Origin: Agrocybe praecox
Lineage: Eukaryota > Basidiomycota > Agaricomycetes > Agaricales > Agrocybaceae
Direction: 5' to 3'
DNA length: 64,000 nucleotides
Assembly (NCBI GenBank): GCA_964017145.1
Contig: OZ024851.1
Span: 2,294,001-2,358,000 of the forward strand
Shown: piece after piece, positions 38,698-49,652 of the stretch
Layout: every line of letters starts with the position of its first letter
Position numbering within the stretch: the first letter of the stretch is position 1
The notes under the pieces: generated by a model
Seen by the model: the letters and a program-made list of their open reading frames with translations, nothing else
Told to the model about the DNA's origin: nothing
The model's database searches: none
Translations under genes and position numbers: made by a program

Positions 38698-40008
38698 TCA
38701 TAAATTTTGGTTGAGGGATTTGATAACGTTCGCCAGCCTTTCCTTCCGCATAGGAATCCACAGGTTTTCCCCTCCACCTGTCGTCGCTTGAGCGGAGACA
38801 ATCAGATTATGATCTCTGAATTCTCCCAACAATGATCGCAGAGCCGTGTCACTGGTGGCAATAAAATTGTCACGACAGTTATTGAACAGAACATCGTAAG
38901 CCATTCCGAATTGTTGCAAGTCTTTCGAAGCACCGTCGTCCGAGTCTTCGATTGCTCGGAGCTGATAGTTTCCGAGAAGCATGAAAAGCTTCTGCGCTTT
39001 TTGGGTGACAGAGGCTAGAATGTGGGAGGCTGCGGTTTCGCTCATCGCAGTAGCATTCTGGGCTGCGATCGTGTCCGCTTTGCGGCGTGGACCCCCGGTA
39101 TGGGCGCCAGAGAGTGACGATCGGTCGGCGAAAGCTAGTTCGAAGTCGTATGAAGCGAGTGTTGTAAGATCATGCCAAAGCCACTGAAAACCTCGGGAAT
39201 CGGATGTCTTCTGGTCTGATTTCCTGGAAAACATTTCTGAGGTAGACCAAAGAAGGGGTGCGTTTAGGTGATCAACAGATGCAATTATGTGGATTCGGGG
39301 GTTATGTGCAAGAAGGGCTAGTATCGATTTCGATTTCGCAGCACGGAAAGGTGAGGCGTCGATGTTGTGAATTATGACATAAAGATGATGATTCTGTTTT
39401 GCAAAGAAATCGTGAATCCTTCGGGCTTGTTTGTCGATAGCCGTGGGGGGAAGATCTAAGTCTTGAATGCTGGGAATATTTTCTATGGAGTTTAACAAAT
39501 CTTTGAGATTGAATTCAGGCTGAAATCCATTTGCAATGACGACATGCCCCCGTTTTGAGCACACGGTAGTGGCAAATTCGTTCAGAAAGCGTCGTTTTGA
39601 TCCAATGCCATAACACAGAAGGTTAAAGCCCTCGGTCAATTCGCAGATAAAGCGAGAAAAAATAGTCTCTTTGTTATTCCCTTGGAGAAGGCTGGGCTGT
39701 ATAGTCGGTATCTGTTTGGTCATAGAACCAATAGCATCGGCGTATTCTTCTGCACTAAGTGGAAGAACGAGCTGAGAATAAACGTTGGATGAAGTCTGCA
39801 CTCGCCCTGCTTTGTTGTACGTGAAGTACGCGTCGAAAGCTGTCTGAACTATGATTTTGCTATCTTGCGCCTCTTGCCTTGCCTTCCCCTTTGTCTTATG
39901 TGGTGAGGTTGGTTCATCTTCGGACACAGAGCCCTCGGAGCTTTCTGCATCTTCGACCTCTTCTTCTTCGCTGCTCATGTCCGGGTCTTCACGCTGGAAA
40001 GGTGGCAT
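38698..40008 (-). CDS. orc2: Origin recognition complex subunit 2
   Basis: Single-exon gene of 436 aa. ORC2 is part of the six-subunit complex that marks replication origins and loads MCM helicase in the nucleus. An acidic N-terminal region (EEEEVEDAESSEGSVSEDE) leads into the AAA-like core: FSRFICELTEGFNLLCYGIG, SKRRFLNEFATTV, GHVVIANGFQPEFNLKDLL, HHLYVIIHNIDASPFR and RIHIIASVDHLNAPLLW. The C-terminal winged-helix segment contains LLGEFRDHNLIVSAQATTGG. As in other ORC2 proteins the nucleotide-binding motifs are degenerate. The ATG at 40008 is the first in frame. The frame is open for 25 more codons upstream without an ATG, so a further 5' exon is possible. Confidence 0.9.
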   Translation of the reverse strand: MPPFQREDPDMSSEEEEVEDAESSEGSVSEDEPTSPHKTKGKARQEAQDSKIIVQTAFDAYFTYNKAGRVQTSSNVYSQLVLPLSAEEYADAIGSMTKQIPTIQPSLLQGNNKETIFSRFICELTEGFNLLCYGIGSKRRFLNEFATTVCSKRGHVVIANGFQPEFNLKDLLNSIENIPSIQDLDLPPTAIDKQARRIHDFFAKQNHHLYVIIHNIDASPFRAAKSKSILALLAHNPRIHIIASVDHLNAPLLWSTSEMFSRKSDQKTSDSRGFQWLWHDLTTLASYDFELAFADRSSLSGAHTGGPRRKADTIAAQNATAMSETAASHILASVTQKAQKLFMLLGNYQLRAIEDSDDGASKDLQQFGMAYDVLFNNCRDNFIATSDTALRSLLGEFRDHNLIVSAQATTGGGENLWIPMRKERLANVIKSLNQNL

Positions 40009-40926
40009 AGTATCAAATTTCAAACCGTACGTTTGACTGCTCGATAAGTGGCTTCTGCAAGACTGTTTCAAGGGAGTAAGCAAAGCGGGTCAAAATTCTT
40101 GAAGCAAGTTGGTGCTGTAGCTGAAGGCGCGCTTCTAGTATGATGCCATCATCCATCCGAGTACGCGTTGCTTGGTTTTATTTAGCATTTGCCCCTCAAT
40201 GCTCATTTTAAACTCCGAGGCTGGGTATTGTGTTTTTGCCGCCTCTGTACTTACCACACATTTCTCGGACATATTTCAATCTTCTGGTGACGCGACTATA
40301 ACCCATGATGCACAATGAGCGAGGTATCTGCCTGTCAATGTACCTCGTCTATGGCGAACTCAATATCTTATTGCCATCATAATTCGAGTTGAATTCGAGG
40401 TGCTGCTTGGCAAAATGCCCAGTGAGGTGCTCCTTCATGAAATGGATGAACCATGGGGTAGCCTATCCACACGGTAGAACTGAGCTCTTACTTTGGAAGC
40501 AATAGTTCCATAGAAGGACTGATGATGGATCCATATTGCTTATCACCACCAACTTCCGAGCACAGGACACACGGAGATATCCAAAACATTGCCGACGGAG
40601 AATCTCTCCACCCCGCCCCATGATGTCTCCTAGTAACATTCGTATGCATTATCGCTAAATTAACCTAGGAAATTCTAATGATGGGTGTAAAAATAGGTCG
40701 GGACGCACCATCTATGCCTCGAGATGAATGCTGAGGTCTGAAAGACCACCGACATAGGTGCGAAAAACGTCCGTTTTCAGGAGTCGGGCAACGCTTTTTT
40801 CGCCGGGTTTGCAAGCGATGTAGCAAGTCATGCTGTACCGAGGGATAATCCATTTGTTGGGGTGACATTTATGCAAATCTATTTCGTTCATCTTCTCGGT
40901 TTCTTTTCGGAAGTGGTGCAGCTCTC
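40009..40926. other. Divergent intergenic region
   Basis: It lies between ORC2 (-) and GH5 copy A (+). A GC-rich CCACCCCGCCCCATG (about 40609-40623) contains sites resembling the SYGGRG target of the carbon-repressor CreA/Mig1, plausible for a cellulase promoter. No gene seen. Confidence 0.35.
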
Positions 40927-40943
40927 CAGGTATATAATACCTG
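40927..40943 (+). promoter_or_regulatory. TATA box inside a palindrome, GH5 A
   Basis: CAGGTATATAATACCTG has perfect 7-bp arms (CAGGTAT/ATACCTG) around ATA and contains the TATA box of GH5 copy A, whose ATG starts 45 nt downstream. Confidence 0.5.
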
Positions 40944-40987
40944 TTGCTTGAAGGATTCACCTCAACAATCTCATCCCGAAAATTGCG

Positions 40988-42914
40988 ATGACAGTCTTAT
41001 CGGTTGCTCTCCTTCTTGGTCTCGGTGCTGTCTCTGTTTGTGGCCAGTCGCCCGTTTACGGCCAATGTAAGTATTTTGCAAAAGGTCAAAATTTTTGCCT
41101 GTAGCTAATCATCTTTTCGCAGGTGGTGGAATTGTAGGTGCTCTGGCGTTGATGGATTGAAAATGCCTAACCCACAATCAGGGCTGGACTGGGGCTACTA
41201 CGTGTGCTTCAGGCTCAGGATGCGTTGTGTCCAACCCATGTTAGTATAGTTAGCTAGAGATTTCATCAGACTTCTAATATCTATGAAGACTACTCTCAAT
41301 GCCTCCCCGGTGCCGCCAGCCCCAATCCGACGACAACGACAAACCCATCATCAACTGCTCCCTCCACCCCATCTTCCACTAGTGCAGCCCTGAAGTTTGT
41401 GGGTGTTAACATTGCAGGGTTCGATTTTGGATGCGGTACCGATGGTGTAAGTGTAGTATAGGGACGTATTCGTGGTAGCTTGTGCTAATGCCTTTTTTTT
41501 TGCAGACTTGCAATGTCACACAAGCCACGCCACCTCTTTCCCAATTTACTGGTATGTTCTTTAGCTGATCTTTTTCCCCCCCTTATCTTACCCGTCTCAG
41601 GTGTTGATGGCGCTGGCCAAATGCAACACTTTGTCAATAACGACAAGATGAACATCTTCCGTCTCCCAGTCGGCTGGCAATACTTGACTGGCGGTGTTCA
41701 AACTGGTACTCTTAACCAGGCCAACCTCCAGAAATACGATGCTCTCGTTCAGGTATGCTTAGACCGATATATTTTCATGCCCCGAAGCCCGATTTGACTT
41801 TCGTCTATGCTAGGCGTGTCTCGCTACCGGAGCTTCCTGCATTATTGATATCCACAACTACGCTAGGTTCAACGGCCAGGTATGCAAACAGTTGCGCGAG
41901 TAACTTGAAAAATGAACCTATCTACCTCTAATAGATTGTCGGACAAGGAGGTCCCTCTAATGATGTCTTTGCTTCGCTTTGGAGCAACCTCGCAACTAAA
42001 TATGCTTCGCAGTCTAAGGTTATTTTCGGACTGTAAGTCATGTCACTATACTGCTGCCATATCGCATTGTCCTCATGATTTTCGTTCTATCAGCATGAAC
42101 GAGCCCCATGATGTTCCCAGCATTACAACTTGGGCAACCTCTGTCCAGGCCGCTGTCACTGCCATCCGCAATGCAGGGTGAGACTGAGATCTTCCACACA
42201 AGTATTGGTCTCTTTTTCTTACATGACCTCATTTGCAGAGCCAAATCCCAGATGATCCTCCTTCCCGGTAATGACTGGACCTCGGCCGCTGCTTTCGTCT
42301 CGAACGGATCAGGTGATGCTCTCAAGAAGGTTGTCAACCCCGACGGTACTACCACCAACCTGATCTTTGACGTCCACAAGTACCTCGACAGCGACAACTC
42401 CGGAACTCACGCGTAAGTCTCTCAGAGCTTCAAAACATCCACATGACCTTCTCGTCTGACTTATCACTAATGGAATAGTGACTGCACCACAAACAACATC
42501 CAAGGTGCATGGGCCCCTCTTGCTACTTGGCTCCGCAGCAACGGTCGTCAGGCCCTGAACACGGAAACTGGTGGAGGAAACACCGCTACCTGCATCACCA
42601 ACCTTTGCCAGCAAATCGCCTTCCAGGCCCAGAACTCTGATGGTAAGCATCCTCTCTTCCTCCCCGAAATGCGCAAGCGCTCACTTTCACCCCAGTTTTC
42701 CTCGGATACGTTGGATGGTCAGCTGGTGCCTTCGCTACTAGTCAGTACTTCACGTTTCAATTGATACTAACCTGTGATATTTTGGTTCTGACTCAATATC
42801 TTCCTTCAATTAGACTACGTCCTCAGTGAAGTCCCCTCTGGAAACACCGATACCAGCCTCGTCCAGAAGTGTATCTCCCCCACGTCGGGATCTCAAAAAG
42901 GTTCCACTTCTTAA
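40988..42914 (+). CDS. Secreted GH5 endoglucanase with CBM1, copy A
   Basis: Endo-beta-1,4-glucanase of the Cel5A/EG2 type (GH5 subfamily 5), 411 aa, secreted to cut internal cellulose bonds. Exons: 40988-41066, 41123-41133, 41182-41239, 41289-41446, 41506-41551, 41601-41752, 41814-41879, 41935-42032, 42094-42177, 42239-42412, 42479-42642, 42696-42740, 42814-42914. A signal peptide (MTVLSVALLLGLGAVSVCGQ) precedes an N-terminal cellulose-binding module (CGGIGWTGATTC through YYSQCL), a Thr/Pro/Ser linker and the catalytic domain. The acid/base is Glu226 in MNEPHD and the nucleophile Glu338 in NTETGGG. Exon 2 is only 11 nt but is matched in the two paralogs downstream. It lacks the intron that creates a 12-nt exon near the C-terminus of copies B and C. 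Confidence 0.92.
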
Positions 42915-44701
42915 AAATATGGATAGGGTGATTGAAATGTATGTATGTAATGAGAATGCATAATCATGAAATTGTAACTAGTTGGTTTTGGATGCCAAAA
43001 TGAAAGTCGGGTTGCTCTACACTGCGTTTTCCCTTTGACTGTACTCAATGCGTCCTTTCCCAAAGTTCTTTCTTTGTTTCGTCTTTCATTGAGATACGTG
43101 GCCGTCGTTTTACTACTTGTTCGTTTCTTTCCTTTGGATATGTGAAAATTGATGTCATTCCGCGTTGGGTGTTACGGCCGTCCTATTTTAAACGTTCGAA
43201 TCTATTTTTTTTAAAAAGATATCTATGCGGTGTCATCGTTTGAAAGGTCGCAGTAATAGTCTAGTGAGTTTGTGGTAAGTATTAAGGAGGTTGTCCGTGA
43301 AACTATTCATGACCTTATCGTTCCTGTCCAACTGATTAGATCCCCGTGATATGACCGCTAACTGATCATCGTCAAACCTTATCCGTAGAGGTCAAACTTT
43401 TGTTATCATTGGGAATGGCCATGTGCCCATCGGAGCTCCAGCGGCCTCGAGGGATTTCTCTCTGTAATCCGGAACGTCGTTTTGTCTGGGAAATTCAAAA
43501 TTATGAGGTTTGACCTCAACTTGAAATATTGTTTTAGTGTGGCTTGGCGCCAGCTGTGCCAAAAATAGATATTACCTTCAAGTCCTACATACAATTGCAT
43601 GTGAATAGCCTTATCAATGCAAGAGAGGTAGACATCTAATTGGTCGCATACAATGCACGGTGCTCTCCCTATATATACCACACTGCTGTCTGCTTAATCG
43701 GTTCAAGGTCAATCGTGCAGCATGTGGATCATCAGCAAAATGCCTGAAATGTTCCAATGTATTCCAGCTATCGGAATGTATTGCAACACATTTCACCTGG
43801 ATTCTCAATAGATGGAATCATTCTGAGGGGCATACAACACTGCACAACTCTTCCGGGATATTTGAAACACATGGAATACTTCTGTGGTCATGGAATTAGG
43901 TTAGAATATTTCCTAGATGGTTGCAACGGGCGTTGAAATATTTACCCAATTCATTGCGATTGATCCGGACTATTTTACCGGTTCGTGATGCCGGCCAGGC
44001 CTGGTGTGTTTGATCTCAGAAGGTCAAAAAGACTTGTAAATACATCGTCTATCCCTGATATATAGTCCTGATAGTAATTACCTGACAGTGGTACCTTCAT
44101 TCAGCCGATAATCACAATGACGGCTTTAGGACTTGTGTTGAATTTTGCAAGAATTTTGTCTAAGTACATACGACAGTCACATGATTTATGCCGAAATTGC
44201 CGGCTCCATTCATCAAAGTTTGAACTGTCCGATCCGAATGTCCCATCAAAATGATGCCCCACTCTTCCTTTTGAACCACCACATCAACCGTCTTTCTGCT
44301 CCCCGCTATAGCGTCCTTCTTCTCACTATTTTCAGCTCCCTCACGCCAAAGTATTTCTTGCCTCCCAACTGCTGAGAACGATGAAGGTAAGTGCCTCAAA
44401 AACGATTAATATGCGCTATTTAACACGATATAGATGTCATTCCACAGCAAAAAGGTCCCCTCAATGTGTTTTTAAGCATTGTATGTTGGCTTCCTCGTTC
44501 GATGAGCCCATTTTTGGATCTCGAAGTTATACCTGACATTGGTGTAGAGGATTCCGAAGATGAGTACATCTTTGTTTATCTTTCTCTAGTCATTTTCCTA
44601 CATGCCGGGGTCATAGACACAACACATCGAGCATTGAATGCTATCATGCCATCATGGACCTCCATCCATATTTTCCTGCTCTCGTGTTTGCGTTTAAAAT
44701 G
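42915..44701. other. Gene-free stretch
   Basis: About 1.8 kb without a supported gene. It contains several dispersed copies of a TGGAAT..ATT-like word around 43740-43900 but no ordered repeat. The right part (44230-44700) may hold upstream exons of the DUF6698-like gene that I could not resolve. Confidence 0.35.
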
Positions 44702-46123
44702 TCACACAACCAGTACGAGAGGTTTCTTGCACAGGTACGTCGTTTTTTTCATATTCAAACCGCATATATGCGCTGATCCGTTTGAGCTAGATGAACGAAG
44801 CGATGCATGAGGCTCGAGCCCAAGCTTATTGGTTCTTCGTTGCAACCCGATCCTATCGAGAACCCTTTGACCCCGGCCATCTCTCCCACTATCAAGGCAA
44901 CGAGGGGGTGGGTTCATGTTGGTACAGCGAGTGCCCTTGTTCCTATGAAGGACAAAGGTCTTTTCGACCAAAATCCCGTGTAAGTCATGATTTATACCGC
45001 CTCTTAGGCTATATTCTCACAGGATCGCTGCATATATGCAGTGATTATATGAAGAAAGTCGAACAAGGCAAGATTCGGCTTCGTTCCTGTGACCTTCCAA
45101 CATTCCTATTTGAGAATGGGACTGTCTATGATGAAAACGAACCCGACAAAGGGTTATTGCATAGTCACACAGTCATTTGAGTGGAATTTTACGTTTTTCT
45201 TTACCTTATGCCCTATATTCTGATTCGTATAGGCTTTACGCCTTTTCTACACGGGCGAATCATCCATTACTAATGAACATCGCGCTGTTGCGGAGCCAGG
45301 TCAAGCTGAAATGCGCGCCATGACACCACAAGCTGTCGCGTACACAGCATGCCAGGTAAGCAGCAAAATTTCAATGTTATGAGACTACGTACTGATGCGA
45401 GATAAGATATATGTTAGTCAGTTAACGCTCCAGCAGTGGAGCCACTTCGATGGATACTTTGACATCGAAGGGTTCTATGATATTTGTGTCCAACTTTTTA
45501 CTGCTGACCCGAACGACGCATGGTCTATTGATAAGCTCAAGTTTCTCACCGAGTAAGCCTTGCTTTTATGTCAACTCATATATATGTCTCCTATGTTATC
45601 TTACAGTCAGCTTCCCGCACTGAAACGAAAGCGTAGAGCCAAGGGGGTCTTACTCGAGGATCCCGAAGCAGATCCCATTGATAAGGATGATCCAACAGGA
45701 ATCCTAGCCATTCGTGCGAAGCGGGCATGCGAGAACGAACATGCGGTGACATTCTTCTCGCCAATTTCTCGATGTACAGACAAGTAATTAACATACCTGT
45801 AGGGATCGTCGAACACGCAGGGCTCGCGGAGTTGTAATCCAACCCCAGCGGTCGGAATCACCAACCCGTCAACAAACTCTACGTTTGAACACCAACGATA
45901 ACCCTCCAGCGCGTACTAGTCAAACACTGTGGGTACCATCGCCTCCCAGCGAGGGTATTCCAAGTCCATGACCATCTATTCTTCTAGCCGGACCTCACAC
46001 ACGCCGCACGAACCTCCCCCCGAGCAACGATGAAGAAGAACCGGACCAACACATACCAGTAAAAGCCGCCAAAACGAGGCAGACTGCCCAGCACCCCAAG
46101 TCCAAGCGGAAAATACTTCATTG
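44702..46123 (+). CDS. DUF6698-like gene, possibly frameshifted
   Basis: Coding blocks resemble the basidiomycete DUF6698 family: FERFLAQ-type start (MSHNQYERFLAQ), MNEAMHEARAQ, AISPTIKATRGWVHVGTASA with LVPMKDKGLFDQNP, then GKIRLRSCDLPTFLFENGT, ALRLFYTGESSITNEHRAVA, MTPQAVAYTACQ, QWSHFDGYFDIEGFYD and KLKFLTDQLPALKRKRR, with a basic tail ending near 46123. Plausible introns are 45171-45230, 45356-45420 and 45555-45604. Between the ARAQ block and the AISPTIK block (near 44826-44865) the frame shifts with no good intron, so the copy is either degenerate or misread by me; the 3' end is also uncertain. DUF6698 genes are multicopy and of unknown function, sometimes linked to transposable elements. 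This one splits the GH5 cluster. Confidence 0.5.
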
Positions 46124-46747
46124 ACTGGTATTGCGTCCTTTGCTTTATTTTATTTGCTGCCATCATGGTCTCCAGTTCGCGTATTATGTACTCTGTATGC
46201 TGTAATATAGAAATTGAAATAAATTTGCTTTGGCTGTAAACGGAATTCAGTGATGATTATTATGATTATATTGGGGTAGTATAGGGCGTTGTCGCGGATT
46301 ACCATGCTTTATATTTCTCTGGAATTCATCACAAGCACGAGAATGGTTCTATATATTTTGACGGATTATAATAATACAATTCAAAACGACTAATACTATT
46401 GAGAGAACCTGTTAGAACATTGAGAAGATTTTGCCGTGGTTGGAATGAATTCTAACGAGTTCTAACGCTAGCTTGCATCGTATACATTGGAACGTTTGTG
46501 CACATCCCATCGGTTGTGTTTCATCCGATGCAGGTTTCAACCTGGCTACAAGTATTCTCGGGTTCGTTGAACCTTTCAATAAATTACAAGGGTTTCTGGG
46601 GGTTTATTTGTTGCCCGCTTTTTTGCTGATGACTCATATGTGCATGACCAGATGACTACAGCCTGAAACAGAGGGGAAACGGATGATTGAAAACTACGAT
46701 ATATCTAGTCTTATTTGATGCGGGTTAGGGCCCGGTATTCATGAAAA
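46124..46747. other. AT-rich spacer
   Basis: AT-rich intergenic DNA upstream of GH5 copy B. The short ORF at 46473-46655 has no motif. No gene called. Confidence 0.4.
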
Positions 46748-46754
46748 TATATAA
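46748..46754 (+). promoter_or_regulatory. TATA box of GH5 B
   Basis: TATATAA lies 59 nt upstream of the ATG at 46813. It falls just after an in-frame ATG at 46741, which argues for 46813 as the true start. Confidence 0.5.
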
Positions 46755-46812
46755 TGGAGACATCGATGATTGTACCTCGCTAGTACAGTCCCCAAAGCTT
46801 CGAATTTCTGCT

Positions 46813-48811
46813 ATGACATTGAAGTCCAGTGTTGTTGCACTTCTTGTTTTGATTGGGGCTACCATTGTCTATGCGGGGTCTCCTCCATATGGCCAATGTA
46901 GGTATGCCAGTTATTCTCTGCTTGATTTGATTGACCATCCAAGGATATCAAAGGCGGTGGAAAGGTATGGTTAACATAGTAGTAGGTCATGGATCACCGT
47001 ACACGAGCTTAATCGGATATTTTAAAACAGAGATGGACTGGCCCGACAACTTGCTCTGAGGGACATGCTTGCATAGTTTCAAACACAGGTAATTTAGACA
47101 TTTCCGATACGCACGGGCCACGATCCAGAGTTCTGGCACAAGATTACTCGCAGTGCCTTCCAACCTCCGATCCAACTTTGAGCCAAATTGACTTCAACGT
47201 CAATCCCGGGATCAGTACCAGAGCAAATAAGCTCACGTACGTCGGAGTGAATATTGCTGGCCTATCTTTTGGATGCTTTATTGACGGTGTAAGTATTTAC
47301 CAATATCTTCTAGTACCAAGAAGATATTGAAGAGTTAGTTGGTTTGACGCACAGAATTGTACTATCTCTTCGGCCGTCCCGGCGCTTAAACAGTATTCCG
47401 GTATGGCGATCTCTTGCAATACTGACCACTGAGTTAAACAGAGGGGGATATTAACGAATTTCCTAGCAATTGATGGCCAGGGTCAAATGGAGCATTTTGT
47501 CAAGGAAGATGGGATGAATATCTTCCGCCTGCCAGTTAGTTGGCAATATTTGACAAACGGAATACAGACCGCCACGCTGAACCAAACGAATTTCGCTATA
47601 TACGATGCGCTGGTGCAGGTGAGTTCCAGGAATTTACCAATCTTTCCTGATACTGATATCCTCTAGGCTTGCTTGAATACTGGCGCATACTGTATTATTG
47701 ATTTACACAATTATTCCAGGTTCAACGGCAAGGTATCTTAGCTCTAGGAACCCGATCAGTGAATCATTACTTATACACAACAGATTATCGGTCAGGGAGG
47801 TCCTAATAACGATGTTTTTACTCAACTTTGGATCAACCTTGCTTCAAAATATTCCTCTCAAAGTAAAATCATGTTCGGCATGTGCGTACCAAATTTCATT
47901 TTGCGGCGACGCGTTGGTTTTAAGTACTTGTTTACTAGAATGAACGAACCTCACGACATGCCGAATATTCAATTGTGGGCGACTACTGTCCAGGCGGCAG
48001 TAAATGCTATCCGAAATACAGGGTACGCTTATTTTTAGGTCGTCGATACAATTCCAGTGCAACAGCCTAGTATAACATAAATTTCCAGAGCAACTTCCCA
48101 GATCATTTTACTCCCAGGGAATAACTTCACAGCCGCGAAGACATTCGTATCTAGTGGCTCTGGTGATGCGTTGAAGAAGGTCGTCAATCTCGATGGGTCA
48201 ACTAAGAATCTAATCTTTGATGTACACCAGTATCTCGATAGCGATAACTCTGGTACTCATACGTGAGTAAGCACTTCCTCTACCATCAGAGTCGACGTTT
48301 TCTACTCATATATGACAGGGAATGTGTAACAAATAACATTGACGCCGCATGGTCTCCCCTGGGAGCTTGGTTACGCAATAATAAACGACAAGCGCTTGTT
48401 ACTGAAACGGGAGGCGGTAACACTAATAGCTGTACCACATTCCTCTGCCAGCAGATTGCGTTCCAAGCAAATAATTCAGATGGTAAGTACACTATAATGT
48501 TCTCTAGCTGTGATGCGTTAATGAGTATCTCTTTAGTTTTTCTCGGATATCTCGGTTGGGCGGCAGGATCATTTGCTAGCAGTCAGTACAAATTATTCTT
48601 ATATCTAGAGGATTAAGCTCACGAGTCACGATACATTGTTCTGATGAAGATTATGAGCTAAGTATGTTTCAACAAGTTTTTCTTCTCCTATAAAGCTCAT
48701 TGAAAATGCATCAAATCCACAGATGAAGTGCCTAAATGGAATGGAAGTTCATGGATCGATGCCTCCCTAATTTCAAATTGCTTAAGCCCGAATTCGGGTT
48801 CCCAGAATTAG
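46813..48811 (+). CDS. Secreted GH5 endoglucanase with CBM1, copy B
   Basis: Paralog of copies A and C, 409 aa. Exons: 46813-46897, 46954-46964, 47031-47088, 47143-47288, 47355-47400, 47467-47618, 47667-47732, 47784-47881, 47939-48022, 48089-48262, 48319-48482, 48537-48581, 48650-48661, 48723-48811. Signal peptide MTLKSSVVALLVLIGATIVYAG, then CBM1 (CGGKRWTGPTTC to YSQCLP), a shorter and less Thr-rich linker than in A or C, and the GH5 domain with Glu224 (MNEPHD) and Glu336 (VTETGGG). The Ile/Trp contact residue after CGG is changed to Lys-Arg-Trp; the Trp itself is kept. All splice sites and catalytic residues are intact, but this is the most divergent of the three. It lies 840 bp upstream of copy C on the same strand. 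Confidence 0.88.
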
Positions 48812-49605
48812 TTATCTCTATCGAAAACCGAACAAAAATTTTAAACCTTTTTTATTAGCTTTGAGGTGAGAGGGAGACAGGATGAAAAAACAACGGTGTC
48901 CGTTGGGTGTCCGAGAACAAGTCCGTGTGAAATGGGCGGCAATCTGAAATTCGGCATTGTCCGTCTTAGTCATCAACTATAGACACACACGTGCTCCGAG
49001 TGCGGTGCCGAACTCGAGAGGTTGTGACCGTATCTTCAACGTCAACGTCAGGCCCTTCACAAGCTGCACAGCGGAATCTTGGCCCGTCATGAATATTTTA
49101 AAATACTCCGGCCTCAAAATACTTACACCGGATAAAACATTGATCAATTTCTATACCGACAGTTAAGGATAGCTCGCGGAAAAAGCTCGTCGAGGAGATA
49201 CCGGGTCCGTTGTGGGTGTCCACATAACCTTGCCTTGACACTTTTTTTGGATACATCGCAGACGGAAATAAGGACGGATGAAAGCTTAACGATGTCTATA
49301 ATTACACCGTTATTCTTGAAAGCTTGTCCTTTAGGTGCCGCTTTATCTCTGAAAGGCATCGACACACATACCGACGTTCATGCGAAAATCGTCCGTTTCT
49401 GGGTGACGTCGCGCTTTTGGTCCTGGATCACTGGTGCTAATGCCTACGATAGGCCAAAGGCGGGTGGTTGTGCTGCACCTGAGCGACATCATATGTCCAA
49501 CTGAGGTCCTATCAGTCTGGTTCCGTGCTTAGGTCTTCTCGGTAAGTCATCGGGTTCATTTAGGACTCGCGTACGTGAAAAAACGTATTTTACCATGCTG
49601 GGTGG
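48812..49605. other. Spacer between GH5 B and C
   Basis: No supported gene. ORFs at 48957-49166 and 49235-49504 lack motifs. Confidence 0.4.
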
Positions 49606-49612
49606 TATATAA
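49606..49612 (+). promoter_or_regulatory. TATA box of GH5 C
   Basis: TATATAA lies 47 nt upstream of the ATG at 49653, the same position relative to the start as in copy A. Confidence 0.5.
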
Positions 49613-49652
49613 CTAGGATGCTTGTCTGCGAAATAGTCAAAAGCTTTCGACG

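Noticed and set aside
46741..46812. Upstream in-frame ATG for GH5 B (adds 24 residues)
   Set aside because: It would bury the signal peptide, and the TATA box lies downstream of this ATG.
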